Of a DNA stretch of 36,705 bases, positions 15,484 to 23,662 are shown piece after piece. The notes below the pieces were generated by a model. That model did no database searches. It saw only the letters and a list, made by a program, of their open reading frames with translations, and was not told where the DNA came from. Origin of the DNA: Sphingopyxis sp. (GTDB lineage: Bacteria > Pseudomonadota > Alphaproteobacteria > Sphingomonadales > Sphingomonadaceae); the NCBI RefSeq assembly GCF_016463645.1, contig NZ_JAEMQX010000031.1, positions 1 through 36,705 of the forward strand, given 5' to 3'. Position numbers and translations under genes: made by a program. Numbering within the stretch: the stretch's first letter is position 1; each line of letters begins with the position of its first letter.

Positions 15484-18219
15484 TTATGACGGTGAAAAGG
15501 CGGGAAAGGCTGTTTTTCTGCGTTCGACATTCGCCGCGGCGACATGGTTGACCGCTTCGTCGAGCGGCAGGCGGCGGATCGGCGTTCCTTCGGGAAAGGC
15601 GCCGAGCAGTCGCGACGGGAAGCTGGGCGAGAGCATCACGAACTGGCCGAAATCGTCGGCGCGGCGGATCAGGCGGCCGAACGCCTGCCCGATACGCGCA
15701 CGGATGACCATATCGTCATAGGTGGTGCCCCCCTGCGCGGCGCGGCGCGCGGCGTGGAGGATCGTCGGACGCGGCCAGGGCACGCCCTCCATCACCACCA
15801 GTCGCAGCGAATCGCCCGGAACGTCGACGCCGTCGCGGAGCGCATCGGTGCCGAGCAGCGAGGCGTGCGGGTCGGCGCGAAAGATGTCGACGAGTGTCCC
15901 GGTGTCGAGCGGATCGACATGTTGCGCGAACAGCGGCAGGCCGGCGCGTGCGAGCCGGTCGGCGATGCGCGAATGGACGATGCGCAGCCGCCGGATCGCG
16001 CTGAACAGCCCGAGCGCGCCGCCGCCTGCCGCCTCGATCAGCCTGCTGTATGCGCCGGCGAGCGTGGGCAGGTCGCCGCGCGCGATGTCGGTGACGACCA
16101 GCACTTCGGACTGACGGGCGTAGTCGAACGGACTCGGCACCGCGAAATGCTGGACGCCGCCGTCCATATGGCGCGCACCGGTGCGGATATCGGCGTCGGT
16201 CCAGCCGCCCCCGCTGCGCCCGTCACCCCGCAGGGTCGCCGAGGTGACGAGCACGCCCTGTGCCGGCCGGTACACGATCTCGGCGATCGGGCGCGCGGGG
16301 TCGAGCCAGTGGCGATGGAGGCCGCAGTCGAATTCGCGCCCGTCGTAGCGATCGACCGCGAGCCAGTCGACGAAGTCGGGGTCGGCCGGGCCGCCGACGC
16401 GTCCGAGCAGCGACAGCCAGCCGCCGAGCGTGTCGATCCGCGTGCCCAGGCTGTGCCGTGCCCCGTCGACGCGCGCGCGCGCTTGTCCGTCGAGCCAGTC
16501 GGGCGGATCCTCGATAAGCGCCTCGAGCCTTTTGCCGAGCGCCATCAGCGGGCGCAGCAATGCCTCTATCGCGTCGCTCGCGCTTGCGGCGGCAGTGACG
16601 AGTTCGGGGTCGGGATCGGCGAGCTCGGTTTCGAGGCCATAGCCGGTGTCGGCAGTGCGCGTGTCGATGCCGCGTGCATAGACCATGGCGCGCACCGCGA
16701 CGAGCAGCCGCTCGATCGCGCCCCACGGCTCGTTCTCGGAAAGGCGGCCGAGCCAGCCATCGCCGGGCAGTTCGGCGGCGGCGGCGATCGCCGCCTGTAT
16801 CGCGCGGTCGCCCGCTTCGTCATAGCTTGCGACGTCGGCGAGCCGCGCCGCGAGCCCGCGCCGCCGCCCGCGCGACTTGCCCTCCGGCCCCAGCACCCAG
16901 CGGCGGATCTCGACCGCTTCCTGTCCGGTCAGCGCGGCGGCGAACATCGAGTCTGCCGCGTCCCACAGATGGTGGCCTTCGTCGAAGATCAGCCGCGTCG
17001 CAGGCGCGCCGCCATCGCGCGGGCGCGCCGCCTGCACCATCGTCAGCGCATGGTTGGCGATGACGATGTCGGCCTGCGTCGCGGCGCGCGCCGAATGCTC
17101 GATGAAGCATTTGCGGAAATGCGGGCAGCCGGCATAGATGCACTCGCCGCGCCGGTCGGTCAGCGCGGTCGTGCCGTTGCGGCGAAAGAGCGCGGGAAGC
17201 CAGCCGGGCAGATCGCCGCCGATCATGTCGCCGTCGCGCGTATAGGCGGCCCAGCGCGCCACGAGCTGCGCGAGGATCGCGGCGCGGCCCGAAAAGCCTC
17301 CTTGCAGCGCATCCTCCAGATTCAGCAGGCAGAGATAATTTTCGCGGCCCTTGCGCACGACCACCTTTTCGCGGTGCGTCGCGGGGTCGGGATAGAGCCT
17401 CTCGGTCTCGCGCGACAGCTGACGTTGCAGCGCCTTGGTGAAGGTCGAGATGCAGACGCTGCCCGCCGACCGGTCGATCCATTGTTTGGCAGGCGCGAGA
17501 TAGCCCAACGTCTTGCCGATCCCGGTACCGGCTTCGGCAACAAGCATTTGCGGCGCGTCCTTGCGCTCGCGCGGAGCGAAGATCGCGGCGGCGGCGCGCG
17601 CATAATCCTGCTGACCCGGGCGGCGTTCGGCGCCGTCGCCCGTGAGACGGTCGAGCCGCGCGGCGACGTCGGCCTCGTCGATCGCCACCTGCCGCGGCGC
17701 CCCGCGCGGCGGCTGTTCCTCCCATTCGGGCAGGCGCGCGAACAGCCAGCGCTCGTTCGCGTCGGGCTGCGACAGCCGGGGCTGGACGAGCGAAGCCCAG
17801 GGCCAGCGCTGGCGCGCCAGCGCCTGCACGCCGTGCCATGCACCTTCGCGTTCATGCCAGCCGGGATCGTCGAGACTCGCCAGCATCGCGGCGGTCGCCC
17901 TGGGCAGGAAGGCGGCGATATCCTCTTCACCCTTGGGTGAATTCAAGCCGACGGCGCTGGCGATCCCTGCGGGTGTCGGCACCGCGAAACGCGCGGGATA
18001 GAGAAAGGCGAAAAGTTCGAGCAGATCGAGCCCCGAAAGTTCGGGGTATCCCAGTCGGTCACCGGTCAGCGTCGCATTGAGGAGAAGGTGCGGCGTCGCG
18101 GCGACCGCGGCGACCGCTTCGCCGCGCCCCACACGCTGCACGTGGCCGTGCATATCGGCGATCCAGATGCCGATATGGCTCGCGTGGATCGCGGGCAGGG
18201 TAAGCGGGTCGGGGGCCAT
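15484..18219 (-). CDS. ATP-dependent DNA helicase, DinG/XPD-like with Fe-S cluster motif
   Basis: A 911-residue superfamily 2 helicase of the Rad3/XPD/DinG group, probably unwinding 5'-to-3' at damaged or structured DNA. An N-terminal segment of about 200 residues is lineage-type. Walker A is AEAGTGIGKT (228-237). Four cysteines fit a 4Fe-4S domain: Cys297 in NYLCLLN, then Cys360, Cys365 and Cys371 in GECIYAGCPHFRKC. Walker B is FDEGHH (412-417). The second motor domain has GVLVTSATLR, LLGTDALRDGVDVPGD, and QAFGRLIRRADDFG with the arginine fingers. There is no exonuclease domain. The start ATG abuts a perfect 16-bp palindrome that contains the AGGGA ribosome-binding site. Confidence 0.93.
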   Translation of the reverse strand: MAPDPLTLPAIHASHIGIWIADMHGHVQRVGRGEAVAAVAATPHLLLNATLTGDRLGYPELSGLDLLELFAFLYPARFAVPTPAGIASAVGLNSPKGEEDIAAFLPRATAAMLASLDDPGWHEREGAWHGVQALARQRWPWASLVQPRLSQPDANERWLFARLPEWEEQPPRGAPRQVAIDEADVAARLDRLTGDGAERRPGQQDYARAAAAIFAPRERKDAPQMLVAEAGTGIGKTLGYLAPAKQWIDRSAGSVCISTFTKALQRQLSRETERLYPDPATHREKVVVRKGRENYLCLLNLEDALQGGFSGRAAILAQLVARWAAYTRDGDMIGGDLPGWLPALFRRNGTTALTDRRGECIYAGCPHFRKCFIEHSARAATQADIVIANHALTMVQAARPRDGGAPATRLIFDEGHHLWDAADSMFAAALTGQEAVEIRRWVLGPEGKSRGRRRGLAARLADVASYDEAGDRAIQAAIAAAAELPGDGWLGRLSENEPWGAIERLLVAVRAMVYARGIDTRTADTGYGLETELADPDPELVTAAASASDAIEALLRPLMALGKRLEALIEDPPDWLDGQARARVDGARHSLGTRIDTLGGWLSLLGRVGGPADPDFVDWLAVDRYDGREFDCGLHRHWLDPARPIAEIVYRPAQGVLVTSATLRGDGRSGGGWTDADIRTGARHMDGGVQHFAVPSPFDYARQSEVLVVTDIARGDLPTLAGAYSRLIEAAGGGALGLFSAIRRLRIVHSRIADRLARAGLPLFAQHVDPLDTGTLVDIFRADPHASLLGTDALRDGVDVPGDSLRLVVMEGVPWPRPTILHAARRAAQGGTTYDDMVIRARIGQAFGRLIRRADDFGQFVMLSPSFPSRLLGAFPEGTPIRRLPLDEAVNHVAAANVERRKTAFPAFSPS

Positions 18220-18220
18220 C

Positions 18221-18236
18221 GTCCCTAGCTAGGGAC
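18221..18236. promoter_or_regulatory. Perfect 16-bp palindrome over the helicase ribosome-binding site
   Basis: GTCCCTAGCTAGGGAC is its own reverse complement and ends one base before the helicase ATG (18219, minus strand). Its minus-strand half AGGGAC is the apparent Shine-Dalgarno. It could act as a repressor operator or as an RNA hairpin hiding the ribosome-binding site. Confidence 0.6.
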
Positions 18237-18273
18237 AAAAGGCGAACGCGGCAAGGTCGCCGCGACGGGCCGA

Positions 18274-18642
18274 TCAGCTGAGCCCGCGGCGTCCGAAGCC
18301 GATCGGGCGCGCCGCTTGGAAAATCTGCGCGGGCTCGATCATCGACGCGTTCCGCGCGAGCTTGAGCGCATTGTAGAGCGCCCCGTGCGTCAGCTCATAG
18401 GGGAAGCGCACGCCCATACGGTCGAACTCGGACCACATGACCACGGCGTAGGTCACCTGTCCGCCATAATGGATTTCGCAGCGCGAGCGTGCCGGCATGC
18501 TCGCCCCGTCGATCCGCGCGCCGCCTTCGGAAAGGTCGGTGATCCGGCCGTCGACGAAATTGAGCACGCCGTTGACGGTGACATCGATCGAAACGACGGT
18601 GCGCTTGTGGCCGCGAGCAGTGGGGGTACGAAAATTGTCCAT
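18274..18642 (-). CDS. PilZ domain protein (probable c-di-GMP receptor)
   Basis: A 122-residue, single-domain PilZ protein. Both parts of the c-di-GMP signature are present: RGHKR (RxxxR, residues 10-14) and DLSEGG (DxSxxG, residues 36-41). The beta-barrel then continues through CEIHYGGQVTYAVVMWSEFDRMGVRF. The C-terminus (LTHGALYNALKLARN to FGRRGLS) is helical and may contact a partner. ATG at 18642 gives the usual short N-terminus; the Shine-Dalgarno is weak. It diverges from the membrane LuxR gene across 91 bases. A second PilZ domain is in the GGDEF-EAL protein at 23.8 kb. Confidence 0.9.
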   Translation of the reverse strand: MDNFRTPTARGHKRTVVSIDVTVNGVLNFVDGRITDLSEGGARIDGASMPARSRCEIHYGGQVTYAVVMWSEFDRMGVRFPYELTHGALYNALKLARNASMIEPAQIFQAARPIGFGRRGLS

Positions 18643-18733
18643 GTCCGGGACGCTACTGCAGCTTGGTAAATTTTCCGGTAACGATGTTGGGTCGCCTTGG
18701 GACAATCTTGCATGCACTCGCTGACGATGGTCT

Positions 18734-19153
18734 ATGCGAAGCATGGCCCGCCCGATCATCGTTTATGGCATCGCGCTTGCCGCCGCGGCGTTTCTGCTCG
18801 AGTGGCTGAACTACAAACATGTCGTCCACCGTTGGTCGACCGAATTTTATGTCGTCTGCATCGCGGTCATTTGCGTCATGCTCGGTATATGGGCTGGCAA
18901 CCGGCTGACCGCGCGGCCGCGGCAGGCTTTTGTACGCAATGATGCAGCGATCGCCGCTCTGGGGCTCAGCGCGCGCGAATGCGAGGTGCTGGAAATGCTG
19001 GCGGCCGGACACGCCAACAAGGTGATCGCGCGCCAGCTCGATATCTCGCCCAATACCGTGAAGACGCATGTCGCGCGGGTATACGAGAAATTGGCCGTCG
19101 CCAGCCGGACGCAGGCGGTGCAAAAGGCACGGACGCTCGATATCCTGCCGTGA
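18734..19153 (+). CDS. Membrane-anchored LuxR-type HTH regulator
   Basis: A 139-residue protein with two predicted transmembrane helices (about residues 8-24 and 38-55) and a C-terminal LuxR/GerE helix-turn-helix: LGLSARECEVLEMLAAGHANKVIARQ followed by DISPNTVKTHVARVYEKLAV. There is no receiver or autoinducer domain, so the signal must come through the membrane segment or a partner. The start may be 18734 or the ATG at 18743. A DUF4199 membrane protein gene follows 98 bases later on the same strand; the pairing suggests a membrane-sensing module, which is inference. Confidence 0.9.
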   Translation: MRSMARPIIVYGIALAAAAFLLEWLNYKHVVHRWSTEFYVVCIAVICVMLGIWAGNRLTARPRQAFVRNDAAIAALGLSARECEVLEMLAAGHANKVIARQLDISPNTVKTHVARVYEKLAVASRTQAVQKARTLDILP

Positions 19154-19251
19154 AATCGGACCAAATTCCTCAAATCACCCGTTTGGGCGATAGATTCCTG
19201 CCGTTGTTTCGATCCATCCCGCATGGCATTCACCGTCAGGGGAGACAGGAT

Positions 19252-19788
19252 ATGGGCAGGATCATCGGGGTTTACGGCGCTATCGCGGGCGTCATCGTTG
19301 TCATCGGCATGTTTATCAGCATCACCTTCGTCGCCGACCATGGCACGATGGGCATGGTCGCCGGCTATCTGTCGATGCTGGTCGCGTTGCTGTTCGTTTT
19401 CATCGGCGTGAAGCGTTACCGCGACGTCAATCTGGGCGGCGTGATCACCTTCTGGAAAGCGCTCGGTATCGGGCTTGGCATCGGGCTCGTTGCGTCGCTT
19501 TTCTACATCCTCGGCTGGGAACTCTATATGTGGCAGACTGGTGGGACCTTCATGGCCGACTATGTCGCGAAGAGCATCGAGGATATGCGCGCGGCCGGCA
19601 AACCGGCGGCAGAGATCGCGCAATTCTCGTCCGAGATGGGCGTGATGGCGGAACGGTACAGGAACCCGCTGTTCCGTATGGCGCTGACGCTGACCGAGAT
19701 ATTCCCGGTTGCGCTGTTGGTGTCGCTCGTGTCGGCCGCTCTCCTGCGTCGGAGCAGCTTCATGCCGGCGACGCAACCGCGAGGCTGA
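19252..19788 (+). CDS. DUF4199 family membrane protein
   Basis: A 178-residue integral membrane protein matching the DUF4199 pattern: TM1 (residues 5-27), TM2 (32-52), a short RYRDVNLGGVITFWKALGIG segment, TM3 (68-88), a soluble helical stretch SIEDMRAAGKPAAEIAQFS (about residues 109-127), and a last hydrophobic helix (145-167). Function unknown. ATG at 19252 is preceded by AGGGGAGACAGGAT, a very good Shine-Dalgarno. It lies downstream of the membrane-bound LuxR gene. The 257 bases after it hold an inverted-repeat element and the lysK promoter. Confidence 0.88.
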   Translation: MGRIIGVYGAIAGVIVVIGMFISITFVADHGTMGMVAGYLSMLVALLFVFIGVKRYRDVNLGGVITFWKALGIGLGIGLVASLFYILGWELYMWQTGGTFMADYVAKSIEDMRAAGKPAAEIAQFSSEMGVMAERYRNPLFRMALTLTEIFPVALLVSLVSAALLRRSSFMPATQPRG

Positions 19789-19886
19789 ATCGAGGGGGCG
19801 GCAGGTGTAAGTGGCGATCAGGATCGGCTTTCCTACATTGCACCGGCGTGCTTGATGCTTTCCGATGCAACCCACCGTCTCCCCTC

Positions 19887-19960
19887 TCGCTAAAGCGAAA
19901 AAGGAGAAAAATGGGATGTGCACGTGCGTATCCTTTGTCTCCTTAAGGTTGGGCAAGCCC
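19887..19960. repeat. Intergenic inverted-repeat element A
   Basis: A chain of hairpins: TCGC-TAAA-GCGA (19887-19898), AAGGAGA/TCTCCTT (19901-19907 and 19938-19944) and GGGC-AA-GCCC (19951-19960). Read on the minus strand, the core GACAAAGGATACGCACG resembles the element at 27831-27885 (CACAAAGGACACAG). Both have the same order: stem, ACAAAGGAYAC, GC-rich loop, T-run, closing stem, CGCTTTA-like tail. Probably members of one dispersed family. Confidence 0.5.
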
Positions 19961-19974
19961 GGCGTTATCGGTGA

Positions 19975-19986
19975 TTCACGAGTGAA
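19975..19986. promoter_or_regulatory. Inverted repeat upstream of lysK
   Basis: TTCAC-GA-GTGAA, perfect 5-bp arms with a 2-base centre, about 60 bases before the lysK ATG. Possible operator; no regulator is implied by the sequence. Confidence 0.3.
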
Positions 19987-20045
19987 GTTGCGCAGTTTTC
20001 CGCGCTTCTTTCCATCGGCGCTTCTTGCCGCTATGGGGCGCAGCT

Positions 20046-21647
20046 ATGACTGAGCTGCACCTTCACCCTTCGCTGCGCGAGCCCGCGCAAACGTCCAAGG
20101 CCTGGCCGTTCGAGGAAGCGCGCAAGCTGGTCAAACGCTATCCCGACGGCAAGCCGGGCGGTGAGGCGATCATCTTCGAGACGGGCTACGGTCCGTCGGG
20201 ATTGCCGCATATCGGTACCTTCAACGAAGTGTTGCGAACGACGATGGTCCGCCGCGCCTATGAGGCGCTGACCGGCGGCGCGTCCACGCGGCTCGTTGCG
20301 TTCAGTGACGATATGGATGGCCTCCGCAAGGTTCCCGACAATGTGCCGAACGGCGACATGCTGCGCGAACATCTGGGCAAGCCGCTGACCGCGATCCCCG
20401 ATCCATTTGGCAAGTATGAAAGTTTCGCGCATCATAACAATGCGATGCTGCGCGAATTTCTCGACCGGTTCGGCTTCGAATATGAATTCGTCAGCTCGAC
20501 CGAGCGGTACAAGGCGGGTGCGTTTGACGACGCGCTGAAGAATGTCCTGCGCCACAATCAGGACATCCTCGACATCATGCTGCCGACGCTGCGCGCCGAG
20601 CGCGCGGCGACCTATTCGCCGATCCTGCCCGTCAGCCCCACGTCGGGGATCGTGCTGCAGGTGCCAGTGACTGTCGTCGATGCCGACGCGGGCCTCGTGT
20701 CGTTCGAAGATGAGGGCGAGACGATCACCCACTCGGTCCTCGGCGGCGGCGCAAAGCTGCAGTGGAAGGTCGACTGGGCGATGCGCTGGGTTGCGCTTGG
20801 CGTCGATTACGAGATGTACGGCAAGGATCTGACCGACAGTGGCGTGCAGTCGGGCAAGATCGCAAAGGCGCTCGGCGGGCGCAAGCCCGAGGGGCTGATC
20901 TACGAAATGTTCCTCGACGAAAAGGGCGAGAAGATTTCGAAGTCGAAGGGCAATGGCCTCTCGATCGAGGAGTGGCTGCGATATGGCAGCGAGGAAAGCC
21001 TCGCCTTCTTCGCCTTCCGCGAGCCCAAGGCGGCGAAGCAACTGCATATCGGCGTCGTGCCGAAAGCGGTCGACGAATATCTGCAAATGCGCGGCAATTA
21101 TCCGGCGCAGGAGGGCGACAAGAAGCTCGGCAACCCCGTGCATCACGTCCATGTCGCGCGCGGTCAGGACGTGCCCGTGACGGAATTGCCGGTGACCTTC
21201 GGCTTGCTCCTCAATCTCGTCGGCGTGATGGGCGCCGACGCGTCGAAGGAACAGATCTGGCGCTATCTCGGCCAATATGTCGAGGGTGCCGATGCTGCGA
21301 CCTATCCCGAACTCGATCGCCTCATCGACAATGCGATGGCGTATAACCGCGACTATGTCGCGCCGACGCTGACGCGTCGCAAACCGCAGGGCGGCGAGGG
21401 CGCGGCATTGAAGGAACTCGACGACAAACTCGCGGCGCTGCCCGCCGATGCCTCGGCCGACGACATCCAGAACATTGTATACGAGATCGGCAAGAACGAG
21501 ACCCATGGCTTTGAAAACCTGCGCGATTGGTTCAAGGCGCTCTACGAGACCCTGCTCGGGTCGAGCGCCGGGCCACGCATGGGCAGTTTCATCGCGCTGT
21601 TCGGGATCGACAATACGCGGCGGCTGATCGCCGAGGCACTGGCCTGA
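20046..21647 (+). CDS. lysK: Lysyl-tRNA synthetase, class I (archaeal type)
   Basis: Attaches lysine to tRNA-Lys. It belongs to the class I enzyme found in archaea and many alphaproteobacteria, not the class II LysS. It is 533 residues. The HIGH motif is GLPHIGTFNE (about residues 53-62) and the KMSKS motif is KISKSKGN (about 295-302). The N-terminal KAWPFEEARKLVKRYP and the FETGYGPSG segment are typical of bacterial LysK. ATG at 20046 gives the usual length; a TTG further upstream is possible. The DUF3291 and asparaginase-like genes follow closely (9-base gap, then overlap) and form one operon. Confidence 0.96.
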   Translation: MTELHLHPSLREPAQTSKAWPFEEARKLVKRYPDGKPGGEAIIFETGYGPSGLPHIGTFNEVLRTTMVRRAYEALTGGASTRLVAFSDDMDGLRKVPDNVPNGDMLREHLGKPLTAIPDPFGKYESFAHHNNAMLREFLDRFGFEYEFVSSTERYKAGAFDDALKNVLRHNQDILDIMLPTLRAERAATYSPILPVSPTSGIVLQVPVTVVDADAGLVSFEDEGETITHSVLGGGAKLQWKVDWAMRWVALGVDYEMYGKDLTDSGVQSGKIAKALGGRKPEGLIYEMFLDEKGEKISKSKGNGLSIEEWLRYGSEESLAFFAFREPKAAKQLHIGVVPKAVDEYLQMRGNYPAQEGDKKLGNPVHHVHVARGQDVPVTELPVTFGLLLNLVGVMGADASKEQIWRYLGQYVEGADAATYPELDRLIDNAMAYNRDYVAPTLTRRKPQGGEGAALKELDDKLAALPADASADDIQNIVYEIGKNETHGFENLRDWFKALYETLLGSSAGPRMGSFIALFGIDNTRRLIAEALA

Positions 21648-21656
21648 GGGAGCGGC

Positions 21657-22142
21657 ATGGCGGATTATGAACTCTCGCAGATCAACATCGGGCGCTTTCG
21701 CCTGCCGCCCGACCATGTCGCGAACCGTGATTTCATGGATGCGCTCGACCATGTGAACGCGGTCGCCGAGGCGGCCGACGGCTTCGTCTGGCGGCTGACG
21801 GGTGAGGGCAATAACGCGACCGACGTGTCCGTCACCGACGATCCGCACGTCATTGCGAACATGTCGGTGTGGCGCGATATCGATGCGCTCGCGGCCTATG
21901 TCTACCGTACGCCCGATCATCTGACGATCATGAAGCGGCGCAAGGAATGGTTCGATCATATGGTGATCTATCAGGCGCTCTGGTGGGTTCCTGCGGGGCA
22001 TCGCCCAACGGTGGCGGAGGGCATGGCGCGGATCGCGATGATCGAAGCGCACGGGCCGACAGCCGACGCCTTTACCTTCAAGCGCCCCTTCGCGGCTCCT
22101 GACGGCAGGCCGGCCGCGCCGGTACAGGACGAATGTGCGTGA
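21657..22142 (+). CDS. DUF3291 domain protein
   Basis: A 161-residue cytoplasmic protein of the DUF3291 family, a ferredoxin-like fold related to antibiotic-biosynthesis monooxygenase domains, with no established function. Characteristic stretches are LSQINIGRFRLPPDHVANRDFMDALDHVNAVAEAADGFVWRL and the Trp-rich SVWRDIDALAAYVYRTPDH, FDHMVIYQALWWVPAGHRPT (each shown in parts). GAGGGAG lies shortly before the ATG. It sits between lysK and the asparaginase-like gene and overlaps the latter, so it is translated as part of that operon. Confidence 0.9.
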   Translation: MADYELSQINIGRFRLPPDHVANRDFMDALDHVNAVAEAADGFVWRLTGEGNNATDVSVTDDPHVIANMSVWRDIDALAAYVYRTPDHLTIMKRRKEWFDHMVIYQALWWVPAGHRPTVAEGMARIAMIEAHGPTADAFTFKRPFAAPDGRPAAPVQDECA

Positions 22143-22630
22143 GCGATATGATCGATATCTTCACCACCGGCGGGACGATCGACAAGGTCTATTTCGACGC
22201 GCTGTCGGAGTTCCAGATCGGCCCTGCAGCGATTCCCGACATGCTGCGCGAGAATAATGTCCATGTCCCGCACCGGGTGACGCAGCTGATGCGCAAGGAC
22301 AGCCTGGAACTCGATGACGCCGACCGTGAGGCGATCCGCGCCGCGGTCGCCGCGAGCGACGCGTCGCGCATCCTCGTCACCCACGGTACCGACACGATGG
22401 TTGTGACCGGCCGCGTGCTCGCGGGGGTCAAAGGCAAGACGATCGTGATGACGGGCGCGATGCAACCGGCATCGGTGCGCGCGAGCGATGCCGAGTTCAA
22501 CGTCGGCTTCGCGCTTGCGGCGGTGCAGACCTTGCCGCCCGGCGTTTATGTCGCGATGAACGGGATGATCTTCGACCCGGAAAAGACCGTGAAGGACCGC
22601 GCCGGCGCACGGTTCGTCCAGGAGGGCTGA
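22139..22630 (+). CDS. Asparaginase-like protein, N-terminal domain only
   Basis: A 163-residue protein equal to the N-terminal catalytic domain of type I/II L-asparaginases (normally about 330 residues). The first catalytic Thr is in FTTGGTIDKVY. The second Thr-Asp pair is in THGTDTMV. MTGAMQPASVRASDAEFN and the lysine region FDPEKTVKDR follow. The C-terminal domain, which completes the neighbouring active site in classical tetramers, is missing. Start at GTG 22139, 9 bases after AGGA; ATG 22133 is an alternative. It overlaps the DUF3291 stop. Its stop codon abuts that of the convergent desaturase. Whether it has asparaginase activity is open. Confidence 0.88.
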   Translation: MSDMIDIFTTGGTIDKVYFDALSEFQIGPAAIPDMLRENNVHVPHRVTQLMRKDSLELDDADREAIRAAVAASDASRILVTHGTDTMVVTGRVLAGVKGKTIVMTGAMQPASVRASDAEFNVGFALAAVQTLPPGVYVAMNGMIFDPEKTVKDRAGARFVQEG

Positions 22631-22638
22631 TCAGCCCT
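22623..22638. other. 16-bp palindrome containing both stop codons of convergent genes
   Basis: AGGGCTGATCAGCCCT is perfectly self-complementary. The asparaginase TGA (22628-22630) and the desaturase TGA (22631-22633, minus) meet at its centre with no spacer. It is too short on its own to be a proven terminator. Confidence 0.7.
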
Positions 22639-23662
22639 TTGCGGTTACTTGCCGCAGTACCGCAGCGTAACTCGGCGCAATCGTCATCGAATCATGCTTG
22701 CCCGCGCGACCGAGCGCGGCATGGACCTGCGGCAGCCGATAACAGGGCACGCCCATGAACAGGTGATGCTCGGCGTGATAATTCACCCAATATGGAGCGA
22801 CCGTGGCGCGTGCCAGCCAGCCAGCGTGGGTGGTGCGCGCGTGGGTGAAGGGATCCTCGCTGCCGGTCGTCGTACACGCATGTTCGGCGATGTTGCGGAC
22901 GCGGAGGTAAAGCTGGAAAGTGGTTGCCAGCCCGGCGAGCCAAAGCAGGTAAGGCGTCCAGCCGTAGAGCGCCAGCGACAGGGTGAGCAGAACTCCCTGC
23001 GCCGTCAGAAAACGTCCCACCGCGCGCGCCACCGCCATTGCGCCCGCGACGTCGATCGTCGGTGACGTCATGCCATCGTCGGACTGTTTGTTGAATGGCG
23101 TCCCGGCCTTGGTGCTCGCGCCGCTTTTCTGACCCTGTTCGCCGCGCAGCATTGCTTTCAACCCGATGAAGGCGAAGCCGAATTGCGCCATTCGCTGCTT
23201 GAAGAAGGTCTGTCCGGTCAGGTCGCGCACGACCTTGCGCCACAGGCTGGCGCGCGTTGTCGGGAAGGGCTTCGACAGCGCCAGATCGGGATCTTCGGGT
23301 TGCTGCGTGAACTTGTGATGCTGGAGATGATAGGTGCGGTAGGCGATGAGGTCCGATCCGACCGCTGCGCCGGTCAGCCATTGACCGAGGAAATTGTTGA
23401 TTTTGCGGTTCGGGTGCAGTGCGCCGTGCGCCGCATCGTGCATCAGAATAGCCAAGCCGAGCTGGCGCCCGCCGACGAAGACGATCGCGAGCAGCCACGC
23501 CAGCGGGTTCTGCGACCAAGCCGCGATGCCGACGAGTGCGATGCTGACGATCCACGCATGGGCGACCAGCCAGATACCCCGCCACGACGAGGCACGCGTT
23601 ATCGCCGACCATTCGGTGCGGTCGAAAAAGCGGTCGGGCGGGAACAGGCGGACGGCAGGCAT
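22631..23662 (-). CDS. Membrane fatty acid desaturase family protein
   Basis: A 343-residue di-iron, membrane-bound desaturase or hydroxylase. The histidine boxes are HDAAH (75-79), HLQHH (112-116) and HAEHH (296-300), with extra His in RNIAEHA. Transmembrane helices lie at about 30-50, 55-72 and 215-250. A polar insertion of roughly 35 residues (GQKSGASTKAGTPFNKQSDD region) sits between boxes two and three. Likely acts on acyl lipids with oxygen and a ferredoxin- or cytochrome-type donor; the exact substrate is unknown. ATG start at 23662. It diverges from the GGDEF-EAL gene. Confidence 0.92.
   Translation of the reverse strand: MPAVRLFPPDRFFDRTEWSAITRASSWRGIWLVAHAWIVSIALVGIAAWSQNPLAWLLAIVFVGGRQLGLAILMHDAAHGALHPNRKINNFLGQWLTGAAVGSDLIAYRTYHLQHHKFTQQPEDPDLALSKPFPTTRASLWRKVVRDLTGQTFFKQRMAQFGFAFIGLKAMLRGEQGQKSGASTKAGTPFNKQSDDGMTSPTIDVAGAMAVARAVGRFLTAQGVLLTLSLALYGWTPYLLWLAGLATTFQLYLRVRNIAEHACTTTGSEDPFTHARTTHAGWLARATVAPYWVNYHAEHHLFMGVPCYRLPQVHAALGRAGKHDSMTIAPSYAAVLRQVTAKG

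Noticed and set aside
15544..17940. An 800-codon frame antisense to the helicase
   Set aside because: The helicase on the opposite strand has every expected motif; the antisense product is compositionally biased and has no recognisable domain.
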